This document shows positions 45,847-54,760 of a stretch of DNA of 64,000 nucleotides, one piece after another. The position numbers and the translations under genes were made by a program. The notes beneath the pieces are model-generated. The model made no database searches. It saw only the letters and a program-made list of their open reading frames with translations, and was not told the origin of the DNA. Origin of the DNA: JADCRZ01 sp037718865 (GTDB lineage Bacteria > Bacteroidota > Bacteroidia > Chitinophagales > Chitinophagaceae); assembly GCA_037718865.1 (NCBI GenBank), contig JBBJMP010000001.1, positions 310,001 through 374,000 of the forward strand, in the 5' to 3' direction. Position 1 is the first letter of the stretch; every line of letters starts with the position of its first letter.

Positions 45847-46182
45847 TCAAAAGTAATAAGACAGCAGCGATCCGGCAACAGCCATACAGCATGCAAGGAT
45901 TACTGCCGCTGAAAATGTTTTAACTTCGAATCCGGAGAAAAATTTATCTGCAATTTTTATAACTATAGCAGTAACGATCAAACGCACAAAAAAAGAAAGT
46001 AAACCGAGGGTAATGATATTGAGTGGTAACCTTAATAGAAATCCGATAGTGGCATTTAATATTCCTATAACCAGCGCCACTCCTATTGCCGTACCATAAT
46101 TTTTAATATTTACTGAAGGCAATAGGTAAGCCAGTAATAACAGCACTCCGGCATTAATTAATAATTCAATAATTATATTCAT
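45847..46182 (-). CDS. Phage-holin-IV-like small membrane protein
   Basis: 111 residues with four hydrophobic helices (LINAGVLLLLAYLLPSVNI, IGVALVIGILNATIGFLL, ITLGLLSFFVRLIVTAI, VILACCMAVAGSLLSYY). This is the 'holin IV/DUF360' fold, a chromosomal family despite its name. No phage genes nearby. It shares the strand with the TerB-like gene, 12 bp away. Confidence 0.8.
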   Translation of the reverse strand: MNIIIELLINAGVLLLLAYLLPSVNIKNYGTAIGVALVIGILNATIGFLLRLPLNIITLGLLSFFVRLIVTAIVIKIADKFFSGFEVKTFSAAVILACCMAVAGSLLSYYF

Positions 46183-46194
46183 GTCAGTAGTATG

Positions 46195-46896
46195 TTACCT
46201 GCCAAAGATTGATGAAAGCAAACCACCGGCGCTGCCAAATCCACGGCCTCCATTCAGCATCGAAATAAGTGAACCAAATCCGCCCGAAGAACGTCGGGAA
46301 CTACCAAATGGATTCATTCCGCGTCCACCGCGCATTCCACCGCTTAACAGTTTTGCCAGTATCATCGGACCTGCTATACCGAGTAATCCTTTTGTAAGTC
46401 CGCCCATATTAATACCAGCACTTTGAAATTTTTCTTGCAACCCGAGAGAAGACAGAAAGCCTGGTTTTGATACCTCTTCACCACTGGCACCAGATGCCGC
46501 CGTTTTCTTTGCAAACTGGTCAAGCAAAGAAAATTGCTGTTGGTCGATATTCAGATACTGAGCAATTTTCTCTACATTATTCTTTTCTTCCGCAGAATAG
46601 TGCTGGTCTGATTCTGCAAAGCTGATGAGATCCGTGATCAGCGAAAACCGCAGTTCGCTCGTTTTCAAAATATCCAAACAATTTTTTAATTCATCACCTG
46701 ATAATTCCGTAGCTGCCGCAATTACTGCCTGTTTCTGGGCTGCCGAAAGCTCCGCGGCATCTGCGAGTTCACCTATATATTCCGTTTCTTCTTCTGTAGC
46801 CGAATGATCGGCTGTTGCAATAGATGCTATCGCACCCAGATAGGCACCCTTTTCTTCGTCAGTATAGTCCTTAAGCAATTTTTCAGTTTGTTGCAT
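46195..46896 (-). CDS. TerB-like protein with glycine-rich tail
   Basis: 233 residues. An N-terminal TerB-type helical domain (~1-135) with GAYLGAIASIATADHSATEE and ITDLISFAESDQHYSAEEKN, the acidic metal-binding-like motifs of the family. The C-terminal ~80 residues are Gly/Ser/Arg-rich (SGGMRGGRGMNPFG). Role unknown; TerB domains are linked to stress and tellurite resistance. Confidence 0.75.
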   Translation of the reverse strand: MQQTEKLLKDYTDEEKGAYLGAIASIATADHSATEEETEYIGELADAAELSAAQKQAVIAAATELSGDELKNCLDILKTSELRFSLITDLISFAESDQHYSAEEKNNVEKIAQYLNIDQQQFSLLDQFAKKTAASGASGEEVSKPGFLSSLGLQEKFQSAGINMGGLTKGLLGIAGPMILAKLLSGGMRGGRGMNPFGSSRRSSGGFGSLISMLNGGRGFGSAGGLLSSIFGR

Positions 46897-46990
46897 GATA
46901 CTTTTTTTCTATACTTCTCAATTACCGTTCCAATGAAATTTTCCTGGAGCCGTACGAGATTTGATATCCCGACCATATTCCGTTAACCTT

Positions 46991-48139
46991 TCAGCTTAAC
47001 ACTTTAGTGCCATCTTCAATTTGAGTAATATATACTTCATTCTCCCTGGCGAATTGCTTTACATAATTTTCTTTGATAGCACTGATAAAGGCATCAACGG
47101 CTTCCTGTTTAACCAGGTTAATGGTGCAGCCGCCGAAGCCGCCGCCCATCATACGTGTACCGGTAACACCCGGAAAGGAATGAGCCTTATCTGCCAGAAA
47201 ATCAAGTTCCTCACAACTGACTTCATATAACTTACTTAATCCCTGGTGGGTTTCGTACATTAACCGTCCAAAGCTGTTCAGGTCCCCATGCACCAATAAT
47301 TCGCATCCTTTTAGTAATCTTTCTTTTTCTTCGATAACGTAAAGGCAACGTTTATACACTATTTCATTCAGTTCTTCCTTATGTGCCTGCAGGTCAGCCA
47401 GGGATAAGTCCCGCAGGGATACAATATCCGGTTTAAACTTTTTCAAGACCGAAACCCCTTCCTCGCATTGCTGCCTGCGCACATTATATTCCGTTTCTCC
47501 TAAAGAATGTTTTACCATGGAATTTACCATCACGATTTTATGATCGTGAAACTGAAAGGGAATATACTCATACTCCATGCTGCGACAATCTAATTTTATA
47601 ACATGGTCTGATTTCCCATGAAGACTGGCGAACTGATCCATAATGCCAACACGTACGCCTGCAAAAGCGTGCTCCGTTTTTTGACCGATATAGGCAAGAT
47701 CCATCCTGCCCAGTCCAAATCCAAACAACTCATTTAATGCAAAACCAAAGGCAGAACACAATGCGGCCGATGAACTCATCCCCGCGCCCACCGGTATATC
47801 GCCGTCTACCAATACATCTACACCTTTTACGTGACATCCTTTCTGCTGCAGGAAATAAACAACTCCGGTCAGGTAGCCGTGCCACTCCCATTGGATGGCC
47901 GGTTGAATGCCATGGATTGAAAAAGAGTAATATTGCGAGTATTCATTGGCATACAGAGTTACGGTATTTGTTCCATTAGCGGCTATAGCCACATACATCC
48001 TTTTATCGACCGCTCCGGGCAATACGTAACCTTCGTTATAATCGGTATGTTCCCCGATCAGATTCACCCTTCCGGGCGATGCTACCAGCAAGGGCTCCTG
48101 ATGATAAATCTCGTAGAATTTTTTTCGTATGGTATCCAT
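46991..48139 (-). CDS. galK: Galactokinase
   Basis: 382 residues, full length, GHMP kinase. Start motif GRVNLIGEHTDYNEGYVLPG, GHMP loop GAGMSSSAALCSAFG and C-terminal MGGGFGGCTINLV. Makes galactose-1-phosphate from galactose in the Leloir pathway. Divergent with the aldose epimerase gene, whose product supplies the alpha anomer. A perfect -7 TAAATTTG box lies 18 bp upstream of its ATG. Confidence 0.95.
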   Translation of the reverse strand: MDTIRKKFYEIYHQEPLLVASPGRVNLIGEHTDYNEGYVLPGAVDKRMYVAIAANGTNTVTLYANEYSQYYSFSIHGIQPAIQWEWHGYLTGVVYFLQQKGCHVKGVDVLVDGDIPVGAGMSSSAALCSAFGFALNELFGFGLGRMDLAYIGQKTEHAFAGVRVGIMDQFASLHGKSDHVIKLDCRSMEYEYIPFQFHDHKIVMVNSMVKHSLGETEYNVRRQQCEEGVSVLKKFKPDIVSLRDLSLADLQAHKEELNEIVYKRCLYVIEEKERLLKGCELLVHGDLNSFGRLMYETHQGLSKLYEVSCEELDFLADKAHSFPGVTGTRMMGGGFGGCTINLVKQEAVDAFISAIKENYVKQFARENEVYITQIEDGTKVLS

Positions 48140-48156
48140 GGCAAATCGTTATCAAA

Positions 48157-48164
48157 CAAATTTA
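48157..48164 (-). promoter_or_regulatory. -7 promoter box TAAATTTG for galK
   Basis: A perfect TAnnTTTG box on the minus strand, 17-25 bp ahead of the galK ATG. No good -33 TTTG found at 19 bp. Confidence 0.4.
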
Positions 48165-48212
48165 TAGAATGTAATCAGGAAACGGTATTTTAGTTTCGAT
48201 AAAGATTCATGT

Positions 48213-49166
48213 ATGTCATTTGCCGTTTTTACACAGGAACTTAACAGACTGGAACAAGTTATCCTGGAAAATAAAAATGATCTTACCCGGGTAATTATTC
48301 TGCCCCGGCATGGTGCGGCATTGCATGCTATTATCATTCAAACTCCTGATGGTGATGTTAACCTGGTTGATCAGTATGAAGACGGCGAAACTTTAAAAAT
48401 AGAATCCGGTATAAGTTTTAAAGGCAGCAAACTTTCACCTTTCCCCTGCAAAACCAACAATGGCAGGTATACCTATAACCTCAATCAGTACGAGTTTGAA
48501 CACAAACAGCGTGACGGCTCTGCAATTCATGGATTACTGTATAATAAGGCTTTTAAAGTTGTGGATGTGTTTTGCGACGATCACCAGGCAGCAGTTCGGT
48601 TAAAGTACATTTACAATTCTGATGATGCGGGTTACCCATTTACGTACAGGTGCGAAGTGTATTACACCCTACTTCCTGAAAACCTGGTAAGCGTTGAGAC
48701 GACGATTATTAATTTAGATGATATCACGATCCCGCTGGCAGATGGCTGGCATCCCTATTTTAAACTTGGCGGCAGACTTGACGATTGGCTTATGCGCGTC
48801 AAGGCGGAATCTGTCGTGGAGCTTGATATAAAAGGTATTCCAACAGGAAGAGTAATTTCCTATACTGATTTTATGGAAGAAACATCACTACACGGCGCCG
48901 AATTGAATCACTGCTTCATTGTAAAGACTACAGACCAGTACGCCGCATGTACGTTGTATAATCCTATCACGGGATTATCGGTAAGCGTTTTCCCTGACGA
49001 ATCATATCCTTATCTCCTGGTTTTTACCGCCCCGCACCGGGAAAGCATTGCAGTTGAAAGCCTCAGCGCTCCACCGGATCATTTGAATAACTATATGGGA
49101 ACCATTCTGTTAGCTCCACGCCATAGTAAAACATTTACCGTACACTATAAAATTATTAAAGAATAA
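48213..49166 (+). CDS. Aldose 1-epimerase (galactose mutarotase-like)
   Basis: 317 residues, beta-sandwich mutarotase fold. Key motifs: HGLLYNKAFKV with the likely catalytic His, and LADGWHPYFKLGG (His). It interconverts alpha and beta hexoses ahead of galactokinase, which is divergently transcribed next to it. The catalytic Glu is probably in the FPDESYPYLLVFT segment. The start is ATG at 48213. Confidence 0.88.
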   Translation: MSFAVFTQELNRLEQVILENKNDLTRVIILPRHGAALHAIIIQTPDGDVNLVDQYEDGETLKIESGISFKGSKLSPFPCKTNNGRYTYNLNQYEFEHKQRDGSAIHGLLYNKAFKVVDVFCDDHQAAVRLKYIYNSDDAGYPFTYRCEVYYTLLPENLVSVETTIINLDDITIPLADGWHPYFKLGGRLDDWLMRVKAESVVELDIKGIPTGRVISYTDFMEETSLHGAELNHCFIVKTTDQYAACTLYNPITGLSVSVFPDESYPYLLVFTAPHRESIAVESLSAPPDHLNNYMGTILLAPRHSKTFTVHYKIIKE

Positions 49167-49278
49167 TCAGTTACTTTGTTAGCTGCACCTCCGATAATAA
49201 AAGACCTGAACATCTTTCTGTTATTGTTTGTTGCAGATATGGCAAACTATAAGCCACTAAAATAAAATCATAAGATAT

Positions 49279-50052
49279 ATGAGAACGTTTACCCTACTAG
49301 TAATATTATTAACCGCCAGCTGCTTGTCGGGATGTTTTGAAATGAATGAAGAGCTGGAAGTAAATGCTAATGGCAGCGGTAATTTTGCCGTGAAGATGGA
49401 CATGAGCCAGATGGTAGACATGATGCAGGCCTTCATACCTGCTGCGGAACTGGAAAAGGCAAAGCTGGAAGAATCAAAGGATACTACAATACAAATGAAA
49501 GAACTGATTGATACGGCGACAAACATTTCGTCAGAAAAAAAAGCGGTGTTACGGGATGGCAGCATGCATTTGCAGATGAGCCTGAAAGACAAGTTGTTTA
49601 AAGTGGATATGAAGTATCCTTTCAGCAACCCCGAAAATCTGCAAAAATTGTATGATAACATGGGAGAGGGAGCTATCAGCATGAGTAATATATTAAAAAA
49701 CCTGAACCCCAAGGGAGCCGGCCCATCGGGTGATGAACCCGATCTTAAACAGCTTAGTGCTTACTTCGACCTCATTGCTACAAAAGGTTCGCTCACCCGT
49801 AAATTGAATAAAGAAAAATACGCCAAACTGAGCAGTGATAACACCATGCAGCAAATCAAACAAATGGCTTCAATGGGTGGTGGATTGGAAGCTGTAAAAA
49901 TGAATACTATGATCAAACTTCCTGCAGCGGCAAAAAAAATTACGGGCGCAAAAGCTGAATTGTCCGCAGATAAAAAAAGTATATTACTCAAAAACAATTT
50001 ACTCGATGTATTCGAGCACCCGGAAGTGTTTGAATTTACCGTTGAATACTAA
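49279..50052 (+). CDS. Predicted lipoprotein of unknown function
   Basis: 257 residues. MRTFTLLVILLTASCLSGCF is a lipoprotein signal with Cys at 19. The protein is Lys/Met-rich (VKMDMSQMVDMMQAFIPAAE) and begins with EMNEELEVNANGSGNFAVKM, a strand often found in Bacteroidota lipoproteins of this kind. Probably outer membrane or periplasmic. No family with known function recognised. Confidence 0.75.
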   Translation: MRTFTLLVILLTASCLSGCFEMNEELEVNANGSGNFAVKMDMSQMVDMMQAFIPAAELEKAKLEESKDTTIQMKELIDTATNISSEKKAVLRDGSMHLQMSLKDKLFKVDMKYPFSNPENLQKLYDNMGEGAISMSNILKNLNPKGAGPSGDEPDLKQLSAYFDLIATKGSLTRKLNKEKYAKLSSDNTMQQIKQMASMGGGLEAVKMNTMIKLPAAAKKITGAKAELSADKKSILLKNNLLDVFEHPEVFEFTVEY

Positions 50053-50118
50053 AAAACACCCGGAGTCTGGAGTCAGTAGTCAGGCGTCAAACTTAAGACT
50101 ACCGACTACACACTAATA

Positions 50119-50142
50119 CTCGAACCTCGAACTCCGAACTTT
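50119..50142 (+). repeat. GAACTCCGAACT leader motif before nadB
   Basis: CTCGAACCTCGAACTCCGAA followed by CTTT, ending 5 bp before the nadB ATG. Same kind of string as before comF. Confidence 0.4.
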
Positions 50143-50147
50143 CCCAT

Positions 50148-51749
50148 ATGATACAAACTGACTTTCTGGTAATCGGTTCAGGTATTGCAGGATTAACCTA
50201 TGCTCTTAAAGTGGCAAACCATTTTCCGGATAGAACGGTCACCGTTATTACCAAAGCACATACGGATGAAACAAATACCAAGTATGCACAAGGCGGCATT
50301 GCAGGGGTGATCGATGTTGAAAACGACAGCTTTGAAAAACACATTAATGACACCATTATTGCAGGGGATGGCTTATGCAATGAACAAGTGGTGGACATCG
50401 TCGTAAAAGAAGGGGTAGACCGGATTAGAGAACTGATTGAATGGGGAGCCAAGTTCGACAAGGACCCTGATGGGGATTATCAACTGGGCAAGGAAGGCGG
50501 ACACAGCGAATTCCGTATACTGCATCATAAAGATGTAACCGGAATGGAAATGGAAAGGGCATTGGTAGACATGGTTACCCGGCAGAACAACATCCGGATC
50601 ATCAAACATTGTTTTGTAGTGGACCTTATAACCCAACATCACCTGGGTTACCTGGTAACCAAGTCGACCCCTGATATTGAGTGTTACGGTGTATACGCGC
50701 TTAATCTTGAAACCAATCAGATTGAAAAAATTATTGCCAGAATAACGCTGCTTGCAACAGGTGGTAACGGACAGATCTACCGGACAACAACTAATCCTTC
50801 CATTGCCACGGGCGATGGGGTAGCCATGATGTATAGAGCTAAAGGAAGAATTGAAAATATGGAATTTATCCAGTTTCACCCTACGGCCTTATATGAAGCA
50901 GGTGTAGGGGGACAGGCATTTCTGATTACAGAAGCGGTTCGGGGAGATGGCGGCATTCTCCGGAATAAAAATGGTGACGCGTTTATGTCCCGTTACGATG
51001 AAAGAGAAGACCTTGCTCCCCGTGATATTGTTGCCAGGGCTATTGATAGTGAAATGAAGATCAACGGTACGGAAAACGTGTACCTTGATTGCACGCACAT
51101 GAACCAGCAGAAATTTGTCAATCATTTCCCTAATATCTACGAAAAATGCCTGTCCATAGGTATAGACGTTTCAAAACATATGATACCCGTGGCCCCGGCT
51201 GCACATTACAGTTGCGGAGGTATAAAGTCAGACGAATGGGGAAGGACATCTATCAATCAACTATATGTGGCCGGCGAATGTGCATCCACCGGGTTGCACG
51301 GCGCAAACCGTTTAGCCAGCAATTCATTGCTCGAAGCAATGGTATTTGGTCACCGGTGTTATCAGAACGCTGTTAAGATCATTTCTTCTGTTCCATTTAA
51401 AGAAAACATTCCCGACTGGAACGCAGAAGGAACCAATGTTCCGAAAGAGATGATCCTCATCACGCAAAGTTTAAAAGAGTTGCAACTGCTGATGAGCGAT
51501 TATGTCGGTATTGTTCGTACGAACATCCGTTTGCAACGGGCCTTAAAACGCCTTGACCTTCTGCATGAAGAAACAGAACAGTTGTACCAGGAGAGCACAT
51601 TGTCCCCACAGCTTTGCGAATTGCGAAACCTGATTACCGTCGGTTACCTGGTGGTAAAAGGCGCCTTCTTCCGGAAAGAAAGCCGTGGCCTGCATTTTAA
51701 TACAGACTACCCAAATAAAACTAGCCTGGTGCAGAATACCATCCTTTAA
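50148..51749 (+). CDS. nadB: L-aspartate oxidase
   Basis: 533 residues, full length. FAD-binding IGSGIAGLTYALKVANH at the N-terminus, TKYAQGGIAGVID, and the fumarate-reductase/succinate-dehydrogenase-type HFPNIYEKCLSIGID...YSCGGIKSDEWGRTS core. It oxidises aspartate to iminoaspartate, the first step of NAD synthesis. nadA and nadC are not in this window. Confidence 0.94.
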   Translation: MIQTDFLVIGSGIAGLTYALKVANHFPDRTVTVITKAHTDETNTKYAQGGIAGVIDVENDSFEKHINDTIIAGDGLCNEQVVDIVVKEGVDRIRELIEWGAKFDKDPDGDYQLGKEGGHSEFRILHHKDVTGMEMERALVDMVTRQNNIRIIKHCFVVDLITQHHLGYLVTKSTPDIECYGVYALNLETNQIEKIIARITLLATGGNGQIYRTTTNPSIATGDGVAMMYRAKGRIENMEFIQFHPTALYEAGVGGQAFLITEAVRGDGGILRNKNGDAFMSRYDEREDLAPRDIVARAIDSEMKINGTENVYLDCTHMNQQKFVNHFPNIYEKCLSIGIDVSKHMIPVAPAAHYSCGGIKSDEWGRTSINQLYVAGECASTGLHGANRLASNSLLEAMVFGHRCYQNAVKIISSVPFKENIPDWNAEGTNVPKEMILITQSLKELQLLMSDYVGIVRTNIRLQRALKRLDLLHEETEQLYQESTLSPQLCELRNLITVGYLVVKGAFFRKESRGLHFNTDYPNKTSLVQNTIL

Positions 51750-51803
51750 TCTGAACGCTTAAAACCTACATTTGCCTTCCGGACGGCCGGCAAAGATATC
51801 TGA

Positions 51804-51836
51804 CTTTGAACTGCGAATTCAGAACGCCGAACACCG
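51804..51836 (+). repeat. Degenerate GAACT/CCGAAC leader motif before the LpxL-like gene
   Basis: TTTGAACTGCGAATTCAGAA then CGCCGAACACCG, 34 bp ahead of the ATG. A weaker copy of the comF leader. Confidence 0.3.
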
Positions 51837-51869
51837 ATCCTGGTTTCAAATCAAAATCGACAAATTCTG

Positions 51870-52760
51870 ATGTATCACTTAGTATACGGATTTCTCTACC
51901 TGCTTTCGCTTCTACCTATCCGTATGCTGTATATTTTATCAGACGGGTTCTATATACTGACTTATTATGTGATCGGCTACAGGAAAGAAGTGGTTATGCA
52001 TAATCTGGGCATCGCTTTTCCTGATAAAACCAAAAAGGAAAAAATAAACATTGCCAGGCGGTTTTATCATAATTTTATCGACAACTTTATAGAGACCATT
52101 AAAATGCTCTCGGCAAGTGACGATTATATCTACCGGCGTTTTACCGGCAACTGGGACGTTGTAAATGAGATGTATAAAACCGGCAGAAGCTGTCACTTGC
52201 TGCTGGGACATACTTTTAACTGGGAGTGGGGCAATCATTCAGCATCAGCACATCTGCATTATACCTTCCTGGTAGTTTACATGCCCATAGGCAATACACT
52301 GATCAACCGCTTGTTTTATAAACTTCGTTCAAAGGGTAAAACGGTATTACTAGCGGCGACAAACATGCGTAAGGAGCTGATGCCGTACCGCAGGATGCAG
52401 TATGCACTGGCTTTAGCTGCAGATCAGAACCCGGGCAGTGCAGAAAACGCTTACTGGCTGAATTTTTTCGGCAGACCTGCGCCTTTTGTCACGGGCCCTG
52501 AAAAAGGCGCAAGAGGGCAAAACTTTCCGGTATTTTTTTGTAATATAGAAAAGCGTAAACGCGGATTTTACCACCTCACCTTTTCTCTGGGTGAAGAAAA
52601 TCCACAGCAACTGACTGAAGGAGCGCTTACGGTAAGGTATGTACGCTACCTGGAGGAGGTGATCCGCAAACAACCGGATATGTGGCTCTGGAGCCACAAG
52701 CGCTGGAAGCATTCCTGGAAAGAAGATTATGCGAAGTTATGGATAGATGAGGGGAGATAA
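51870..52760 (+). CDS. LpxL/HtrB-type lipid A acyltransferase
   Basis: 296 residues. One N-terminal hydrophobic region (~1-30), the acyltransferase motif LLGHTFNWEWG (H-x4-E-like: catalytic His with WEW), AADQNPGSAENAYWLNFFGR with the catalytic core, and KRKRGFYHLTFS. Family members add secondary fatty acids to Kdo-lipid A at the inner membrane. Start at ATG 51870. Confidence 0.88.
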   Translation: MYHLVYGFLYLLSLLPIRMLYILSDGFYILTYYVIGYRKEVVMHNLGIAFPDKTKKEKINIARRFYHNFIDNFIETIKMLSASDDYIYRRFTGNWDVVNEMYKTGRSCHLLLGHTFNWEWGNHSASAHLHYTFLVVYMPIGNTLINRLFYKLRSKGKTVLLAATNMRKELMPYRRMQYALALAADQNPGSAENAYWLNFFGRPAPFVTGPEKGARGQNFPVFFCNIEKRKRGFYHLTFSLGEENPQQLTEGALTVRYVRYLEEVIRKQPDMWLWSHKRWKHSWKEDYAKLWIDEGR

Positions 52761-52784
52761 ATGTGCAGATGTGCGGATGTGCGA
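52761..52784 (+). repeat. Three tandem 8-mers ATGTGCRG after the LpxL-like stop
   Basis: ATGTGCAG, ATGTGCGG, ATGTGCGA in perfect 8-bp register, starting 0-1 nt past the stop codon. See also 8773-8796. Confidence 0.5.
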
Positions 52785-52825
52785 AGGAGTAATTATTTCT
52801 TACATCTCGCGTCTGGCATCTCACA

Positions 52826-54226
52826 CTAATTCAGCACACTCGCCTCTTTGGCTACCTCAACTTTCTCTTGTTTGATCTTTTCCCATCCACCCAACACATT
52901 ACGCAGGTTATTAAAACCCTGCCGTTTCAACAAGGAAGAAGCGATTACGCTTCGGTAACCTCCCCCGCAATGAACATAAATGTTATGATGGTCATCAAGA
53001 AGGGCCATACTTCCCGGATCGGAAAGGTCCGTCAGGGGCAGGTTTATAGCATCTTTTATATGACCATCCGCAAACTCAGCTTCTCTTCTTACATCCAAAA
53101 CCACCAGGTTATCATCAAAGGGCAGATCCATGGCCAGCTCACCCGGTTCAATGTCAATGATCATATCACTATGCTCACCAGCTTTTTTCCAGGCCTCGTA
53201 TCCGCCATCAAGGTAACCTTCCACTTTATTGAGCCCAACTCTTGCAAGCCTGACCAGCGTTTCTTTTTCCTTTTCCGGATCAGTGATTAATATAATCGTT
53301 TTTTCAAAGGGTAGAAGACTGCCTGCCCATTCGGCAAAGCGTCCATCCAATCCAATACTGATGGACCCAGGCACGAACCCACTAGTAAAGCCGGTCGATT
53401 GCCGGGTATCTAAAATAAGTGCATCATTTTCCATAAAATGTTTAAATTCTGGAACGCTTAATGGTTTTAACCCCTTTACCAGCACTTCATCTAGACTTTC
53501 ATATCCCTCCTTATTCATTTTTGCATTAAGGGGAAAATAATGTGGAGGTTCGTCCAGGCCGTCCGTTACAGCTTTAATAAATTCCTCCCTTGTTGGCATT
53601 TTCAACGCATAATTCGATTGCCTTTGCTCACCAATAGTACTTGATTGGGCCGGTCCAAGATTTTTTCCACAGCTGCTTCCCGCACCATGAGCCGGGTAAA
53701 CAATTACATGGTCCTCCAGGGTCAGAATTTTAGCTTGTAACGAAGTGAACATCAGCGACGCAAGATCTTCTTTACTCAGATTGCCGCTACTCAGGTCGGG
53801 CCTGCCTACATCATCTACGAACAAGGTGTCACCGGTAAAAACAGCATGCTGCTTTTCATTTTCATCTTTTAATAAATAACAGGTTGACTCAAGGGTATGA
53901 CCAGGCGTATGTAGCACTGTCAACGAAATGTTGCCAAGCACAAATACTTCATTGTCTTTTGCAAGGTGAATAGTAAAATTGGTTTCCGTACCGGGACCAA
54001 AAACAATAGTGGCACCTGTTGCTTTAGCCAGGTCTAAATGTCCACTTATGAAATCAGCATGAAAATGTGTTTCAAATATGTATTTAATTGATGCGTTACG
54101 CTTTTTAGCCAGCAACAGGTAAACTTCTATGTCACGTAAGGGATCAATTACAGCCGCTTCACCCATACTTTCAATATAGTAAGCAGCCTCACTTAAACAA
54201 TTGGTATATAGTTGCTCTATGTACAT
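52826..54226 (-). CDS. Persulfide dioxygenase-like metallo-beta-lactamase fused to two rhodanese domains
   Basis: 466 residues. The N-terminal MBL fold (~1-240) has ETHFHADFISGHLDLAK, the HxHxDH iron site of ETHE1-type persulfide dioxygenases, and VYPAHGAGSSCG. A first rhodanese domain (~265-365) lacks a catalytic Cys (IILITDPEKEKE). A second (~370-460) has HCGGGYRS with the Cys. It should oxidise glutathione or low-molecular persulfides to sulfite and transfer sulfur. The ArsR gene just upstream is its likely regulator, and a good promoter lies directly ahead. Confidence 0.88.
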   Translation of the reverse strand: MYIEQLYTNCLSEAAYYIESMGEAAVIDPLRDIEVYLLLAKKRNASIKYIFETHFHADFISGHLDLAKATGATIVFGPGTETNFTIHLAKDNEVFVLGNISLTVLHTPGHTLESTCYLLKDENEKQHAVFTGDTLFVDDVGRPDLSSGNLSKEDLASLMFTSLQAKILTLEDHVIVYPAHGAGSSCGKNLGPAQSSTIGEQRQSNYALKMPTREEFIKAVTDGLDEPPHYFPLNAKMNKEGYESLDEVLVKGLKPLSVPEFKHFMENDALILDTRQSTGFTSGFVPGSISIGLDGRFAEWAGSLLPFEKTIILITDPEKEKETLVRLARVGLNKVEGYLDGGYEAWKKAGEHSDMIIDIEPGELAMDLPFDDNLVVLDVRREAEFADGHIKDAINLPLTDLSDPGSMALLDDHHNIYVHCGGGYRSVIASSLLKRQGFNNLRNVLGGWEKIKQEKVEVAKEASVLN

Positions 54227-54240
54227 ACTACCGTTTTGTA

Positions 54241-54271
54241 CAAAGGTACTATTTAAAAAACCCGGGATAAA
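54241..54271 (-). promoter_or_regulatory. Promoter of the persulfide dioxygenase-like gene (TTTA-N19-TACCTTTG)
   Basis: On the minus strand TTTA (54271-54268), exactly 19 bp, then the perfect -7 TACCTTTG (54248-54241). The box ends 14 bp before the ATG, so the leader is very short. A perfect 10-bp palindrome TTTGTACAAA overlaps the -7 box (54235-54244). Confidence 0.55.
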
Positions 54272-54309
54272 ATTTGCCGCTTTTTTCTATGTATGAAGAC
54301 CGTAAACTA

Positions 54310-54651
54310 TCAGGTAAGAAGTTCAACGACGCACTTGTTGATTTCAGTTATCCGCTGGTGATTCAGCGCATAAAAAATAAATTTACCTTCCCTCTCCGTT
54401 TTTACAATTCCGGCGCGCCTTAAGATGGCAAGGTGTTGTGAGGCTACAGATTGTTCGAGGCGTAGCTGTACGTAGATTTCGGTAACAGTCAGGCTAGTTT
54501 GCTCTTCCAGCAATTTAAGGATGTGTTGGCGAAGTTTATGATTAAGCGCGCGAAGTATTAATGAAGATTTTTTTACCTGAAGAAAATCAATCCTTACAGC
54601 GACTCCTTCACTTGTTTTAACCATTAAATAATTGTTTGAAGTATTCGTCAT
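54310..54651 (-). CDS. ArsR family regulator next to the persulfide dioxygenase gene
   Basis: 113 residues. Winged-helix with TVTEIYVQLRLEQSVASQHL (HTH) and ILRRAGIVKTEREGKFIFYA (wing). Position suggests it controls the neighbouring MBL-rhodanese gene, like BigR/SqrR. But it has only one Cys (KCVVELLT near the C-terminus), whereas persulfide-sensing BigR uses two, so the sensing chemistry is unclear. Typical metal-binding ELCVCDL is absent. Confidence 0.85.
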   Translation of the reverse strand: MTNTSNNYLMVKTSEGVAVRIDFLQVKKSSLILRALNHKLRQHILKLLEEQTSLTVTEIYVQLRLEQSVASQHLAILRRAGIVKTEREGKFIFYALNHQRITEINKCVVELLT

Positions 54652-54659
54652 TGAGGTTT

Positions 54660-54680
54660 TATATTATGGTTCAAAATATA
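54660..54680. promoter_or_regulatory. AT-rich palindrome ahead of arsR, possible operator
   Basis: TATATT - N9 - AATATA, 8 bp upstream of the arsR ATG. The half sites are perfect but low in complexity, so chance is possible. Confidence 0.3.
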
Positions 54681-54760
54681 TAGAAACCCTTAGTGCGTAA
54701 GGCCGCCGCCGATGCACATTTATCACCAACTATAAATTTAATGATTCTATTATGGTTAAA

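Noticed and set aside
45847..46182. Holin-like gene as a sign of a prophage
   Set aside because: The family is chromosomal and widespread; no phage structural, integrase or lysin gene is near.
52761..52784. Tandem 8-mers as a CRISPR-like array
   Set aside because: Units are contiguous with no spacers and no cas genes are present.
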